In this document: positions 51,668-62,183 of the stretch, piece by piece
Position numbering within the stretch: position 1 is the stretch's first letter
How the letters are laid out: the number at the start of each line of letters is the position of its first letter
DNA from: Gaiellaceae bacterium
Lineage (GTDB): Bacteria; Actinomycetota; Thermoleophilia; Gaiellales; Gaiellaceae
Assembly: GCA_026002995.1 (NCBI GenBank)
Contig: BPGK01000001.1
Span: 1,240,001 to 1,304,000, forward strand
Length of the DNA stretch: 64,000 nucleotides
Direction of reading: 5' to 3'
The notes under the pieces: generated by a model
The model's input: the letters and a program-made list of their open reading frames with translations, nothing else
Told to the model about the DNA's origin: nothing
The model's database searches: none
Position numbers and translations under genes: made by a program

Positions 51668-53394
51668 GCTGCCTCCACGCGCTCGCGCTCCTCGTACTCG
51701 ACGAGGTCGAGGGCGGCGGCGCCGGCGGGGATCATCGGGAAGCAGTGCTCGGCCGGGTCGACGCGGGCGTCCACGACGGCGGTGCGGCCGCAGGAGAGCG
51801 CCTCCTCGAGGGCGCCGGCGAGCTCGTCCTCTCGCTCCACGGTGAGCCCGACCGCGCCGTACGCCTCGGCGAGCTTCGCGTAGTCGGGGACGTGGTGCGT
51901 GAGATGGATCTCCGAGAAGCGCTCCTCGAAGAACATGTCCTGCCACTGCCGGACCATGCCCAGGTAGCCGTTGTTCACGATCACGACGACGATCGGCAGG
52001 CCCTCGAGCACCGAGGTGGCGAGCTCCTGACCCGTCATCTGGAAGCAGCCGTCGCCGTCCACGCAGACGACGGTCGCTTCCGGGCGCGCCGCCTTCGCGC
52101 CGATCGCGGCCGGAACGCCGTAGCCCATTGTCCCGAGCCCGCCGGAGGTGATGAACGAGCGCGGGCGGTCGCAGACGAGGTACTGCATGGCCCACATCTG
52201 ATGCTGGCCGACGCCGGTCGTCCAGATCACGTCGCGCCCCGCCGTCAGCGCCTGCAGCGTCTCGAGCACGCGCTGCGGCTTGAGCATGTCGCCGCCTTGC
52301 CCGTAGCGCAGGGGGAACTCCTCGCGCCAGTCGGCGAGCTGGCGCAGCCACGCCTCGGTGCGGGGCACGGCTCCCTCGCTCTGGAGGCGACGGAGCTCCT
52401 CGGTGAGACCCGCGAGCACCTGCTTGAGCGGGCCGACCACGGGGATGTCCGCGTGTCGGAGCTTCGAGATCTCGGCCGAATCGATGTCGAGGTGGATGAC
52501 CGTCGCCCCGGGGGCGAAGGCGGAGAGCTTGCCGGTGACCCGATCGTCGAAGCGCGCCCCGACCGCGATGAGGAGGTCGCACTTGTTCATCCCCCAGTTC
52601 GACCACTTCGGCCCGTGCATGCCGGGCCAGCCGAAGTGCAGCTCGTGGCTCTCCGGGAACGCGCTCTTGCCCATGAGCGTCGTCACGACCGGGAGGCGAC
52701 CCACCTCCGCGAGCTCGAGGAGCTCGGCGCAGGCGTCGGCGTTGAGCGTCCCGCCGCCGACGTACAGCATCGGCTTCTCCGCCTCGGCGATCGCACGTGC
52801 GGCCGTGCGGATCTGGAGGGGGTGCCCGCGCTTGGGCGGCTTCCAGCCGGGGAGGTCGACCTCGTCCGGGTAGGCGAAGTCGAGCTCGGCCTCCTGCACG
52901 TCGCGTGGGACGTCGACGAGGACCGGCCCGCAGCGGCCCGTCCGGGCGACGTGGAAGGCAGCCTTCAGGACGTGCGGGAGCTCCTCCACGTCCTGCACGA
53001 GCCAGGAGTGCTTCACGATGGGGATGGTGATGCCGGTGATGTCGCACTCCTGGAAGGCGTCGGTGCCGATGAGGTGCGTGCGCACCTGGCCGGTGATGGC
53101 GACGAGCGGGGTGGAGTCCATCCAGGCGTCCGCGATCGGCGTGACGAGGTTCGTCGCACCGGGGCCGGAGGTCGCGAGGGCGACGCCGACCTTCCCCGTC
53201 GCCCGTGCGTAGCCCTCGGCCATGTGGCCGGCGCCCTGCTCGTGCCGCGCGAGCACGTGGCGGACGCTCGTGCCGCGGGCGATGGCGTCGTACGTGGGGA
53301 GGATCGCGCCGCCGGGGATTCCGAACATCACCTCGACTCCCTCCGCCTCGAGCGCGCGGAGGATGGCGTCGGCGCCGAGCATCCGCTGCTTCAT
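51664..53394 (-). CDS. ilvB: Acetolactate synthase large subunit
   Basis: A ThDP enzyme for the first shared step of Val/Ile/Leu synthesis. The 576-residue protein has GIPGGAILPTYDAI, RHEQGAGHMAEGYARATGKVG with the catalytic Glu, SGPGATNLVTPIADAWMDSTPLVAITGQV, and the ThDP motif GDGCFQMTGQELATSVLEGLPIVVVIVNN. Its ATG overlaps the stop of the degenerate LeuB, so all of leuA'-leuB'-ilvB-ilvN-ilvC-ilvD is one transcript. Confidence 0.97.
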   Translation of the reverse strand: MKQRMLGADAILRALEAEGVEVMFGIPGGAILPTYDAIARGTSVRHVLARHEQGAGHMAEGYARATGKVGVALATSGPGATNLVTPIADAWMDSTPLVAITGQVRTHLIGTDAFQECDITGITIPIVKHSWLVQDVEELPHVLKAAFHVARTGRCGPVLVDVPRDVQEAELDFAYPDEVDLPGWKPPKRGHPLQIRTAARAIAEAEKPMLYVGGGTLNADACAELLELAEVGRLPVVTTLMGKSAFPESHELHFGWPGMHGPKWSNWGMNKCDLLIAVGARFDDRVTGKLSAFAPGATVIHLDIDSAEISKLRHADIPVVGPLKQVLAGLTEELRRLQSEGAVPRTEAWLRQLADWREEFPLRYGQGGDMLKPQRVLETLQALTAGRDVIWTTGVGQHQMWAMQYLVCDRPRSFITSGGLGTMGYGVPAAIGAKAARPEATVVCVDGDGCFQMTGQELATSVLEGLPIVVVIVNNGYLGMVRQWQDMFFEERFSEIHLTHHVPDYAKLAEAYGAVGLTVEREDELAGALEEALSCGRTAVVDARVDPAEHCFPMIPAGAAALDLVEYEERERVEAA

Positions 53395-54323
53395 GCCACG
53401 GCCTCCCGGTAGAACTCGGCGTTCGTCAGCGCATTGGGGAGCTCGGCGAGGACGACGTCCGCGAACTCCCGCGTCGTCGCTCCGACGCCGCTCGAGAGCA
53501 TGTCCGGTGTCCGCGTCCCCCGTGCGCATGCCGCGAGCACCGCGCCGGTCAACGTCTCCGCGGCGCGCCGCTCGCGGAGGCCCTCACCGAGCAGCAACGC
53601 GGCGGCGAGCAGCATCGATGCGGGGTTGGCGACTCCCTGCCCGGCGATGTCCTCGGCTGCGCCGTGCGCCGGGGCGAAGATGCCCGGGCCGGTTCGCGCG
53701 AGACGACCCGAGGCGACGACGTGCGGCGTGCTTCCGTGCGCGACGAGGCCCGGGAGCGCCTCCGCGTACGGCGTCGGCGCGAGGACGACGTCGAAGCGTC
53801 GAGGCTCGAAGGCAAGCGCGGACACCGCGGCTTTCAGCTCGAGCTCCTCGACGAGCACGCCCGGGTGACGTCTCGCCTCCGCTCGGACGGCGGTGCGCCA
53901 GGAGGCGTCGCCTCCGACCGACGCGATCCGGGCGCGGCTCGCGCGCGCGAGCTCGAAGCCGCGGGCGATCGTCCACTCGGGCACAGCTCCGGGGAGCGGA
54001 CTGAGGACGGTGATGGTGTCACGCACGTCGAAGGCGACACGGTCGACACGCGCGGACAGGTCGAGCTGCGACTCGACCCCCGCGAGCGCCGGCTCGTTCC
54101 AGCTCGCGGCGAGGATCGCATCCGCGGCGAGCGTCGCGTCGCGCGTCCCGGGTGGGAGTGCGTGTCCCGACCGCGTGACGGCCTCCGCGCCGAAGGGAGG
54201 GTGCGTCTCGGCAACCCGGAACCCGTGCAGGCGAGACACGCGCTCGAGCGCTCGGCTGGCGGCGCCCATCACCTCGGGCCCGATCCCGTGTCCGGAGAGG
54301 CAGGCGACGCTGTACGTCCTCAT
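53391..54323 (-). CDS. LeuB/Icd-family paralog lacking catalytic residues
   Basis: A 310-residue homolog of isopropylmalate dehydrogenase: CLSGHGIGPEVMGAA at the start and APAHGAAEDIAGQGVANPASMLLAAALLL at the end match the fold. The catalytic parts are changed. The substrate-Arg motif reads VESQLDLSARVDR instead of LRAELDVYANLRP, the SVDKANVL Lys segment reads SVGGDASW, and FGDILSD with its metal Asp reads YAEALPG; the CEYHP Tyr segment is missing. It is in frame, overlaps both neighbours, and shows no stop codons, so it is kept as a protein, likely a pseudoenzyme. A changed activity cannot be excluded. Confidence 0.8.
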   Translation of the reverse strand: MRTYSVACLSGHGIGPEVMGAASRALERVSRLHGFRVAETHPPFGAEAVTRSGHALPPGTRDATLAADAILAASWNEPALAGVESQLDLSARVDRVAFDVRDTITVLSPLPGAVPEWTIARGFELARASRARIASVGGDASWRTAVRAEARRHPGVLVEELELKAAVSALAFEPRRFDVVLAPTPYAEALPGLVAHGSTPHVVASGRLARTGPGIFAPAHGAAEDIAGQGVANPASMLLAAALLLGEGLRERRAAETLTGAVLAACARGTRTPDMLSSGVGATTREFADVVLAELPNALTNAEFYREAVA

Positions 54324-55468
54324 GCCGCCACCCCCTCGAGCACGTCGTGAACGGTAACCGGCGTACGCATGCCCGCGAGCGCCTTGAAGCGCTGGAACGC
54401 AGATGCGAGCTCCTCCTCCGAGAGCCGGATGCCGGCCTCCTCGCAGGCCTTGCGGAAGGCGTGCCGGCCGGAGTGCTTGCCGAGCGGAAGCGTCGTCTCG
54501 AGCCCGAGCTCCGCGGGGTCGAGGATCTGGTAGGTGGAGGGGTGCTTGAGCATCCCGTCCTGGTGGATGCCCGCTTCGTGCGCGAACGCGCTCGCGCCGA
54601 CGATCGCCTTGTTCGGCTGGACGACGTAGCCTGTGCGCTCGGAGACGAGGCGCGAGACGTGTCCGATCTCGCCGACGTCGATGCCCGTCTCGTAGCCGAG
54701 GCGCTCGTGTACCCGGAGCGCCATGACGACCTCCTCGAGGGCGGCGTTCCCGGCCCGCTCGCCGATCCCGTTGATCGTGCACTCGACCTGCGTCGCCCCG
54801 GCCTCGATCCCGGCGAGGGTGTTCGCGACGGCAAGGCCGAGGTCGTCGTGGCAGTGGGCCGAGAGGGTGACGTGGCGGAGCGCGGGGCAGCGCTCCTGCA
54901 CGTCCCGGAGGAAGGCACCGTACTCGCCGGGAAGCGCGCACCCCACCGTGTCCGGGAGGTTGACGACGCTCGCGCCCGCCTCGATCGCGGCGGTGCAGAC
55001 CTCGGCGACGAAGGCCGGGTCGGAGCGCGTGGCGTCCTCGCAGCAGAACTCCACCTCGTCGACGCGGTCGACGACGTGCGCGACCGAGGACCGCGCCAGC
55101 TCGAGCACCTCGGTCGGCTCGAGCCCGAGCTTGTGCTCCATGTGGATCGGGCTCGTGCCGAGGACGACGTGGATTCGTGTCCTCGAGCGGGCGCCCGCGA
55201 GCGCCTCGACGGCTGCGTCGAGATCCTCCTCCCGTGCGCGGGCGAACGATGCGACGGTGGGACGGACGACGGCCTCGCCGACCGCGCGCACGCCCTCGAA
55301 GTCGCTGGGCGAGGAGATCGCGAAGCCCGCCTCGATCACGTCGACGCCCAAGCGCTCGAGCGCCAGCGCGATCTCGACCTTCTCGTCGGGCGTCAGCGCG
55401 ATGCCCGGGGACTGCTCGCCGTCCCTGAGCGTAGTGTCGAAGATCGTGATTCTGCGGCGGTCTGTCAC
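54320..55468 (-). CDS. 2-isopropylmalate synthase-like enzyme without regulatory domain
   Basis: An acyl-CoA condensing enzyme of the LeuA/CimA/NifV family, 382 residues. Catalytic parts are intact: [47 protein letters not shown] with the metal His pair, and [14 protein letters not shown]. It stops after about residue 380, so the C-terminal LeuA dimer domain that binds leucine is absent. As a full LeuA lies just upstream, this copy may make citramalate for isoleucine, or leucine precursor without feedback. GTG 55468 has AGGAGG 7 nt upstream and follows a leader peptide. Confidence 0.85.
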   Translation of the reverse strand: MTDRRRITIFDTTLRDGEQSPGIALTPDEKVEIALALERLGVDVIEAGFAISSPSDFEGVRAVGEAVVRPTVASFARAREEDLDAAVEALAGARSRTRIHVVLGTSPIHMEHKLGLEPTEVLELARSSVAHVVDRVDEVEFCCEDATRSDPAFVAEVCTAAIEAGASVVNLPDTVGCALPGEYGAFLRDVQERCPALRHVTLSAHCHDDLGLAVANTLAGIEAGATQVECTINGIGERAGNAALEEVVMALRVHERLGYETGIDVGEIGHVSRLVSERTGYVVQPNKAIVGASAFAHEAGIHQDGMLKHPSTYQILDPAELGLETTLPLGKHSGRHAFRKACEEAGIRLSEEELASAFQRFKALAGMRTPVTVHDVLEGVAA

Positions 55469-55494
55469 GTACGTTCCTCCTGATCCGGTGGCCC

Positions 55495-55574
55495 ACAGGA
55501 CGCACTCGTCCTGTACTTCGGTCGGCGTCTGCGCCTGTCTGGCGCGTAGGTCGCGTCTCCCCCTAGAGGGGGAG
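55495..55574 (-). ncRNA. Structured leader of the leuA'-leuB'-ilvBNCD operon
   Basis: Three hairpins in transcript order: CTCCCCC/GGGGGAG (55574-55568 with 55563-55557) with the leader stop codon TAG at the loop, GCGCC/GGCGC (55545-55531), and ACAGGACG/CGTCCTGT (55514-55507 with 55502-55495), the last a perfect 8-bp stem about 14 nt before the Shine-Dalgarno. No U-run is present. Confidence 0.6.
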
Positions 55575-55664
55575 AATCAGGAGAATCGCGATGCCGACGC
55601 CGAAGCCGGCTACGCCGACGTCGGTGGCGGAGGGGCGTACGGATACGAACGCGTGGCTCGGCAT
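55563..55664 (-). CDS. Branched-chain leader peptide (Ile/Leu/Val-rich)
   Basis: A 33-codon ORF ending [10 protein letters not shown] before TAG: three Ile and four Leu in the last nine residues, and five Val earlier (VSV, DVGV, GVG). It precedes an operon whose products serve all three branched-chain amino acids, which fits multivalent attenuation as in E. coli ilvGMEDA. The ATG is 10 nt after a -10-like box, and the stop lies in a hairpin. Confidence 0.82.
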   Translation of the reverse strand: MPSHAFVSVRPSATDVGVAGFGVGIAILLILPL

Positions 55665-55674
55665 CGAGACTCGT

Positions 55675-57632
<1,958 letters not shown>

Positions 57633-57641
57633 TCGCCGCTC

Positions 57642-57719
57642 ATGCTGGGCGCCGTAGCAGCCGGAACCATCGCCGCGGGCTTCAAGTCCGCGATTACCGG
57701 CTTCGGCCTGCCCAGCTAG
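57642..57719 (+). CDS. Leaderless short ORF upstream of gltB
   Basis: A 25-codon ORF (core AAGTIAAGF then SAITGFGLPS) starting 9 nt after the -10 box. Rich in Gly and Ala, with no Glu or Gln, so simple end-product codon sensing is not indicated. The TAG stop lies in the 5' arm of a hairpin almost identical to the pheL hairpin. Position and structure make translation likely. Confidence 0.5.
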   Translation: MLGAVAAGTIAAGFKSAITGFGLPS

Positions 57720-57768
57720 CCGGCGCTCACGCTCCCGCCCCCGCCGAGCTAGCTGACACCCCGGCGGG
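57713..57768 (+). ncRNA. gltB leader hairpin with possible pseudoknot, homologous to the pheA leader
   Basis: CAGCTAGCCGGCG (57713-57725) pairs with CGCCGAGCTAGCTG (57742-57755) with one bulged A; the loop is 16 nt. Loop TCCCGCC (57733-57739) can pair with GGCGGGA (57763-57769). Arm sequence, loop length, loop sequence and the downstream GGCGGG all match the pheA leader, so this looks like a reused RNA element. Confidence 0.6.
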
Positions 57769-57812
57769 AAGCGCATCACCCTTGGAAGCGAGCGGAGAGG
57801 CGGCACCGACCA

Positions 57813-60800
57813 GTGCGAACCCGTAGCGACTACGACCCAACCGAGCTCCTCTACGACCCCCGCGCCGAGCGCGACGCGTGTGGCATCGGCCTCGTGGCGG
57901 ACGTCCAGGGACGCGCCTCGCGGGAGGTGCTCGATCGTGCGCTCGCCGGGCTCGCGGCCGTCGGGCACCGTGGCGCCTGGGCCGCCGACGGCGTGACCGG
58001 CGACGGCGCAGGGGTTCTGCTCCCGCTGACGGAGAGCCTCGCGAAGGCGCTCGCGGATGCCCCCGGGGCCGGGATCGCCATGTGCTTCCTCCGCGACAGC
58101 TGGCTCCGGCCCCACGTCGAGGACGCCTGTCGAGCGGAGGGACTCGTCCCGCTCGGGTGGCGGCCGGTTCCCATCCGTACCTCGTCCCTCGGGATCACCG
58201 CCCTCTCCTCGCTCCCGAGGATCGAGCAACTCGTGCTCGCTCCCTCCGAGCACGCGGACGCCGAGCGACGCGCCTACCGCGCGCGCCGCCGGGCGGAGCG
58301 CGTCGCCGGCGTCTACGTGGCCTCCCTCTCCTTCCGGACCGTCACCTACAAAGCGCTCTGCGCCGCCGCGCAGCTCGCCCGGATCTACCCCGACCTCGAG
58401 GATCCGACGATCGCCGTCCCCTTCGCGATCTTCCACCAGCGGTTCTCGACGAACACGGAGCCGAGCTGGGAGCGTGCGCAGCCCTTCCGCACGCTGTGCC
58501 ACAACGGTGAGATCAACACGATCGAGGGCAACGCCGCCTGGCTTGAGGCGCGCGAGCGCGCCGCTCCGGACGAGCCCGAGCTGGCGCCGGTTCTCGATCG
58601 CGACGGGTCCGACTCCGCGCTCCTCGACAACGCGCTCGAGCACCTCGTGCGCGGGCTCGGCAAGGAGGTCGCGGAGGCCGTCTCCATGCTCGTCCCGCCC
58701 GCGTGGCAGAACGACCCGCGACTCGCGCCCGAGGTTCGTGATCTGCACCGCTACCACGCGCTCCTCTGCGAGCCGTGGGACGGTCCCGCCGCGCTCTGCT
58801 TCACGGACGGGCGCACGTGCGGCGCAGCGCTCGACCGCAACGGGCTGCGACCCCTGCGGGTCGCGGTGGGATCCGACGGGGTCGTCGCCGTCGCGTCGGA
58901 GGCCGGCGCCGTTCCTCTCCCCGACGGCGCCGCCGTCCGACGCGGCCGGCTCGGCCCCGGCGGGATCCTCGTCGTCGACCCGGATCGCGGCCTGCGCCTC
59001 GACGCCGAGGTCCGGCTCGATCTCGCGCGCCGACGCCCGTACGGCCGCTGGGTGGCGGAGAGCGTCGAGCGACGCGAGCTCGGCGACCCGCTCGAGCCGC
59101 CCGCGGAAGCTCTCGAGCGCCGTCACGTCCTCCATGGCTACACGCGCGAGGAGCTGAACGCCATGCTCAGGCCGATCGCGCAGACCGGCCACGACCCGGT
59201 GTACTCGATGGGGGACGACGCGGCGATCGCGCCGCTCGCCGGCCGCGCTCGGCCACTCTCCACGTACCTCCGACAGCGGTTCGCGCAGGTCACGAACCCT
59301 GCGATCGACCACCTCCGCGAGCGCCTCGTGATGTCGGTCGCGACCTTCCTCGGCCCGCGACCACCTCTCGAGGTCGAGGGGCCGGTGGAGACGGTGATCG
59401 TCCTCCCGAGCTTCCTGCTTCGGCCGTCGGGCCTGGAGGCTCTCGAGCCGCTCCGCCTCGACGCCACCTTCACCGCGGAGGAGGGCCTCGGGCGGGCGCT
59501 CGAGCGCCTGCGGCGGGAGGCCGCGGGCGCGGTTGAGGAGGGGGCGACGCTCCTCTGCGTCTCGGATCGCGACGCCGGCGGCGAGCGCGCCCCGGTTCCG
59601 GCGCTCCTCGCCCTCTCGGCCGTCCACACGCACCTCGCGCAGCGCGGCCTGCGGACACGGTGCTCGCTCCTCGTCGAGTCGGACGAGCCGCGGGACACGC
59701 ACGCAGTCGCGTGCCTTCTCGGGTACGGCGCGGATGCGATCTGCCCGCGGCTCGCGCTCGAGACGGTCGCGCAGCTCGCAGCCGACGACAAGGTGGGGGG
59801 CGACCGCCCCTCGCCGGCCGAGGCGCAGGCCCGGCTCCTCGGCGCCCTCGAGGAGGGCGTGCTCAAGGTGATGTCCAAGATGGGGATCTCGGACGTCGCG
59901 AGCTACCGCGGCGCGCAGCTCTTCGAGGCGGTCGGGCTCGACCGCGTGCTCTGTCGCGACTACTTGGGAGGCACCCGGTCGGCGATCGGCGGCACGGGAC
60001 TCGAGCGCCTCGAGCGCGAGGCGCTCGAGCGTCTCGCGGCCGCGAGCGAGGATCGCGTCCAGCTCGAGAACCCCGGGTACTACAAGTTCCGCAAAGGCGG
60101 CGAGCCGCACGCCACCGACCCGGACGTGGTCGCGGCGCTCCAGGAGGCCGTCTCGGGCGCCCACGCCCTGCGTCGCGCGGTACGCGACGGGCGTTCAGAG
60201 GAGTACGAGCGCTTCGCCGAGCTCGTGAACACCCGGACGCCGATCGAGCCGCGTGACCTGCTCGAGCTCGTCCCCGCGGGACCGCCGGTTCCGCTCGAGG
60301 AGGTGGAGCCCGCGGAGGCGATCGTGCGCCGCTTCTCGGGCGGGGCGATGTCGCACGGGGCGCTGTCGGCCGAGGCGCACGAGACGATCGCGATCGCCCT
60401 CAACCGGCTCGGCGCGCGCGCGAACTCGGGCGAAGGCGGCGAGGACCCGTCCAGGTACCGCGACGAGCGGAACTCGAAGATCAAGCAGATCGCGTCGGGG
60501 CGGTTCGGCGTCACCGCCGAGTACGCCGTGTACGCGGAAGAGCTCCAGATCAAGATCGCCCAGGGGTCGAAGCCCGGCGAAGGAGGCCAGATCCCGGCGC
60601 ACAAGGTGACGGAGGAGATCGCGCGCCTGCGCAAGACGCAGCCCGGCGTCTCGCTCATCTCGCCCCCGCCGCACCACGACATCTACTCGATCGAGGACCT
60701 CGCTCAGCTCATCCACGACCTGCGCGAGGTGAACCCCGAGGCCGCGGTGTCGGTCAAGCTCGTGGCCTCCGCCGGCGTCGGCCTCGTCGCCGCGGGCGTC

Positions 60801-62177
60801 GCGAAGGCGCACGCGGACGTGATCCACGTCGCCGGCGCGGACGGGGGCACCGGTGCGAGCCCGCTGCCCTCGATCAAGCACGCCGGAGCCCCCTGGGAGC
60901 TCGGGCTCGCCGAGACGCAGCAGGCGCTCGTCGCCAACCACCTCCGCGGCCGCGTCCGCCTGCGGGTAGACGGCGGCTTCAAGACCGGGCGAGACGTCGT
61001 CGTCGCTGCCCTCCTGGGAGCCGACGAGTACTCGTTCGGAACCGCGCTCCTGCTCGCCGAGGGGTGTCTGATGGTGCGCTCCTGCCACCTGGACACGTGC
61101 CCGGTCGGCATCGCGACGCAGCGGCCCGAGCTGCGGGCGAAGTTCCACGCGACGCCCGAGATGGTTCAGGCGTACGTCCTGTTCGTCGCCGAGGAGGTGC
61201 GCCGACTGCTCGCCTCCCTCGGGCTCCGCTCGCTCGACGAGGCGATCGGCCGCGTCGACTGCCTGCGGCAGCGTCGCACCGGGGATCCCGCTGCGGACGC
61301 GCTCGACCTCTCTCCGCTCCTCGCGCGGGCCGGTGAGAGCGCCCGCCGGTTCGCCGGCGCAGCGGAGCCGCCGGCCGGCGACCGCCTCGGGATCCTCGTC
61401 CACGCGCAAGGGAAGGCGGCGATCGGTCGGCCGACGCTCGTCGAGCCGCGGCACGTGATCACGAACGCCGACCGTGCCGTCGGCGCGCGCCTCGCGGGCG
61501 CGATCGCGAAGGAGGTCGGCTCGGGTCGCCCGCAAGGGCGGGTGCGCGTCCGCTTCGAGGGCTCGGCGGGGCAGAGTTTCGGCGCGTTCCTCACGAACGG
61601 CGTCGAGCTCGACCTCGTCGGCGAGGCGAACGACTACGTCGGCAAGTCGATGAGCGGCGGCCGGATCGTGATCTCGCCTCCCCCGAACGACGTCGGCGAC
61701 CCCTGCCTGATCGGGAACACCGCGCTCTACGGCGCCACCGGCGGCGAGCTCTTCTGCGCCGGCTCGGCCGGCGAGCGCTTCGCCGTGCGCAACTCGGGAG
61801 CGGTGGCGGTCGTCGAGGGCGTCGGAGATCACGCCTGCGAGTACATGACGGCCGGAACCGTGGTCGTCCTCGGCGCGACGGGGCTCAACTTCGGAGCCGG
61901 CATGACCGGGGGCGAGGCCTACGTGCTCACGGACGAAGGCTCGCTCTCGTACCGCCTCAACGTGGACACGGTGCAGGAGTGCGCGCCCGACGCGGACGAG
62001 CTCGCCGTGCTCCGCGAGCTCGTCGAGCGGCACCTCCGGCACACGGGCTCTTCTCGGGCCGCGGCGCTCCTCGAGCGGTGGGAGGACGCGTCGCGCCGGT
62101 TCGTGCGCGTCGCCCCCGTGTCGGCGACGACGGTCGAGCACGTGCACGAAGACGCGGCGCTCGGGACGCGCGCGTAA
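57813..62177 (+). CDS. gltB: Glutamate synthase large subunit
   Basis: Makes glutamate from glutamine and 2-oxoglutarate. The 1454-residue chain has an N-terminal class II glutaminase whose nucleophile is the Cys in ERDACGIGLVAD, after a roughly 22-residue propeptide, then HQRFSTNTEPSW. The central part follows, then the FMN/synthase domain (SGGAMSHGALSAEAHETIAIALNRLGARANSGEGGEDPSRY and RVDGGFKTGRDVVVAALLGADEYSFGTA) with the 3Fe-4S Cys set in CHLDTCPVGIATQ. A C-terminal beta-helix ends the chain. GGAGAGG lies 12 nt before the GTG. The gltD partner is not in the window. Confidence 0.96.
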   Translation: MRTRSDYDPTELLYDPRAERDACGIGLVADVQGRASREVLDRALAGLAAVGHRGAWAADGVTGDGAGVLLPLTESLAKALADAPGAGIAMCFLRDSWLRPHVEDACRAEGLVPLGWRPVPIRTSSLGITALSSLPRIEQLVLAPSEHADAERRAYRARRRAERVAGVYVASLSFRTVTYKALCAAAQLARIYPDLEDPTIAVPFAIFHQRFSTNTEPSWERAQPFRTLCHNGEINTIEGNAAWLEARERAAPDEPELAPVLDRDGSDSALLDNALEHLVRGLGKEVAEAVSMLVPPAWQNDPRLAPEVRDLHRYHALLCEPWDGPAALCFTDGRTCGAALDRNGLRPLRVAVGSDGVVAVASEAGAVPLPDGAAVRRGRLGPGGILVVDPDRGLRLDAEVRLDLARRRPYGRWVAESVERRELGDPLEPPAEALERRHVLHGYTREELNAMLRPIAQTGHDPVYSMGDDAAIAPLAGRARPLSTYLRQRFAQVTNPAIDHLRERLVMSVATFLGPRPPLEVEGPVETVIVLPSFLLRPSGLEALEPLRLDATFTAEEGLGRALERLRREAAGAVEEGATLLCVSDRDAGGERAPVPALLALSAVHTHLAQRGLRTRCSLLVESDEPRDTHAVACLLGYGADAICPRLALETVAQLAADDKVGGDRPSPAEAQARLLGALEEGVLKVMSKMGISDVASYRGAQLFEAVGLDRVLCRDYLGGTRSAIGGTGLERLEREALERLAAASEDRVQLENPGYYKFRKGGEPHATDPDVVAALQEAVSGAHALRRAVRDGRSEEYERFAELVNTRTPIEPRDLLELVPAGPPVPLEEVEPAEAIVRRFSGGAMSHGALSAEAHETIAIALNRLGARANSGEGGEDPSRYRDERNSKIKQIASGRFGVTAEYAVYAEELQIKIAQGSKPGEGGQIPAHKVTEEIARLRKTQPGVSLISPPPHHDIYSIEDLAQLIHDLREVNPEAAVSVKLVASAGVGLVAAGVAKAHADVIHVAGADGGTGASPLPSIKHAGAPWELGLAETQQALVANHLRGRVRLRVDGGFKTGRDVVVAALLGADEYSFGTALLLAEGCLMVRSCHLDTCPVGIATQRPELRAKFHATPEMVQAYVLFVAEEVRRLLASLGLRSLDEAIGRVDCLRQRRTGDPAADALDLSPLLARAGESARRFAGAAEPPAGDRLGILVHAQGKAAIGRPTLVEPRHVITNADRAVGARLAGAIAKEVGSGRPQGRVRVRFEGSAGQSFGAFLTNGVELDLVGEANDYVGKSMSGGRIVISPPPNDVGDPCLIGNTALYGATGGELFCAGSAGERFAVRNSGAVAVVEGVGDHACEYMTAGTVVVLGATGLNFGAGMTGGEAYVLTDEGSLSYRLNVDTVQECAPDADELAVLRELVERHLRHTGSSRAAALLERWEDASRRFVRVAPVSATTVEHVHEDAALGTRA

Positions 62178-62183
62178 GCGGCC

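Noticed and set aside
53391-54323. Second functional isopropylmalate dehydrogenase
   Set aside because: Arg, Tyr, Lys and Asp catalytic motifs are changed or missing; recorded as a probable pseudoenzyme.
57642-57719. Glu/Gln-sensing attenuation of gltB by the short ORF
   Set aside because: The ORF has no Glu or Gln codons. A leader role is kept as a structural hypothesis only.
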